NCBI GenBank assembly: GCA_012959595.1
Contig: DUCW01000136.1
Coordinates: 3,373-19,066, forward strand
From: Gemmatimonadota bacterium
GTDB lineage: Bacteria > Gemmatimonadota > Gemmatimonadetes > Longimicrobiales > Gaopeijiaceae
Reading direction: 5' to 3'
Length of the DNA stretch: 15,694 nt
The position numbers and the translations under genes were made by a program. The notes beneath the pieces were generated by a model. That model ran no database searches, was not told the origin of the DNA, and saw nothing but the letters and a program-made list of their open reading frames with translations. Shown here in pieces: positions 15,084 through 15,694 of the stretch (its first letter is position 1; each line of letters starts with the position of its first letter).

Positions 15084-15694
15084 ATGGATACCAGAAGTCA
15101 TAGGGCACCTTTAAGAGTGGGTTTGATATTGTTGAGTGTTGGGCTTATGGCTTTTGGTCCGCCGCCGCCCATTTCTCCGGTTGCCGATGCCGCCAGTCGC
15201 AACGAGATAGGCATCATGAAGACTCTTTTGCGATCAGGCGAAGATGTTAATGCTGCGCAAGGCGATGGGATGACTGCGTTACATTGGGCTGCCGAGTATG
15301 GCGACACGGAAATGGCTGGCATGCTGATTTACGCTGGGGCGAACTTGGAACCGCAGACTCGCATAGGTAGCTACACCCCGTTGCATTTGGCTAGCAAGTC
15401 AGGTAGTGACCTGGTCGTTAAATTGTTGTTAGACGCAGGAGCTAATGCATCAAGGACGACTACGAATTCTGGTGCCAGTCCTATGCATTTCGCTGCTGCA
15501 GCTGGTTCACCACTCGCGATTCGGGCCTTAGTGGAACATGGGGCTGATGTGAATCCAATAGAATCTGAATGGGGTCAGACCCCGCTTATGTTCGCCGCTG
15601 CTTTCAATCGAGCTGAGGCAATCGTCACCCTGCTAGAACTCGGAGCAGACCCCGAGATAAGAACAACAGTGATGGATCTGACGAAGGTCGCTGG
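15084..15694 (+). CDS. Exported ankyrin-repeat protein (3' partial)
   Basis: The frame is open to the window's right edge; 203 residues are visible. ATG at 15084 has AGAGG 8 bases ahead and starts 4 bp after the DUF1552 stop. Residues 11-24 form a hydrophobic signal or anchor, followed by a short proline run (26-29). From about 32 there are five ankyrin-type units of 33-35 residues with the usual TALHWAAEYGDTEMAGMLIYAGAN pattern split over 64-87, then TPLHLASKSG (98-107), SPMHFAAAAG (132-141) and TPLMFAAAFN (166-175). It is likely a periplasmic protein-binding scaffold. Ankyrin proteins recur directly after DUF1592-DUF1552 pairs, which suggests a third subunit of that system; this is inference from gene order. 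Confidence 0.88.
   Translation, partial: MDTRSHRAPLRVGLILLSVGLMAFGPPPPISPVADAASRNEIGIMKTLLRSGEDVNAAQGDGMTALHWAAEYGDTEMAGMLIYAGANLEPQTRIGSYTPLHLASKSGSDLVVKLLLDAGANASRTTTNSGASPMHFAAAAGSPLAIRALVEHGADVNPIESEWGQTPLMFAAAFNRAEAIVTLLELGADPEIRTTVMDLTKVA

Overview
The window is a dense stretch of bacterial chromosome with 12 protein genes, two of them cut by the window edges. No RNA gene, insertion sequence, CRISPR array or phage gene was found. Export dominates: 10 of the 12 proteins carry an N-terminal Tat, Sec or lipoprotein-type signal. Together with c-type cytochrome motifs and DUF1592/DUF1552 proteins, this suggests a Gram-negative aerobic heterotroph. Families of this kind are frequent in marine or environmental Gemmatimonadota, Acidobacteriota, Planctomycetota and relatives. 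The phylum is an inference I cannot settle from the window.

Layout. (1) 1-1559 (+): C-terminal majority of a PYROXD2/phytoene-dehydrogenase-like FAD oxidoreductase whose start lies before the window. (2) 1591-4282 (-): a Tat-exported aspartylglucosaminidase-type asparaginase, followed by a haem-c/beta-propeller fusion that starts with TTG. (3) 4460-8791 (+): four tightly packed genes for a Tat-exported SDR/epimerase, a lipoprotein D-aminoacylase-like amidohydrolase, a lipoprotein fumarylacetoacetate-hydrolase-fold protein, and a DUF1028 lipoprotein broken by a one-base frameshift near 8612. (4) 8886-10696 (-): an M19 membrane dipeptidase followed by a small two-helix DUF6526-like membrane protein. 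(5) 10697-11144: a 448-bp divergent spacer with a candidate promoter and short palindromes. (6) 11145-15694 (+): a DUF1592-type di-cytochrome protein, its usual DUF1552 partner (Tat), and an ankyrin-repeat protein that runs off the window end.

How the genes may work together. The middle block looks like a cell-envelope set for amide and peptide breakdown: an asparaginase-type Ntn hydrolase, an N-acyl-D-amino-acid deacylase relative, an M19 dipeptidase (a family that accepts D-residues at the C-terminal position) and DUF1028. With them are an exported SDR and an exported FAH-fold enzyme, both families normally cytosolic. A role in scavenging modified or D-amino-acid-containing compounds is a hypothesis. 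The right-hand block is the recurrent DUF1592-DUF1552-ankyrin cassette, whose biochemical role is unknown.

Starts were set from ribosome binding sites and signal peptides where the longest open frame was implausible: 4460, 5614 and 7104. The first gene is open at its 5' end.
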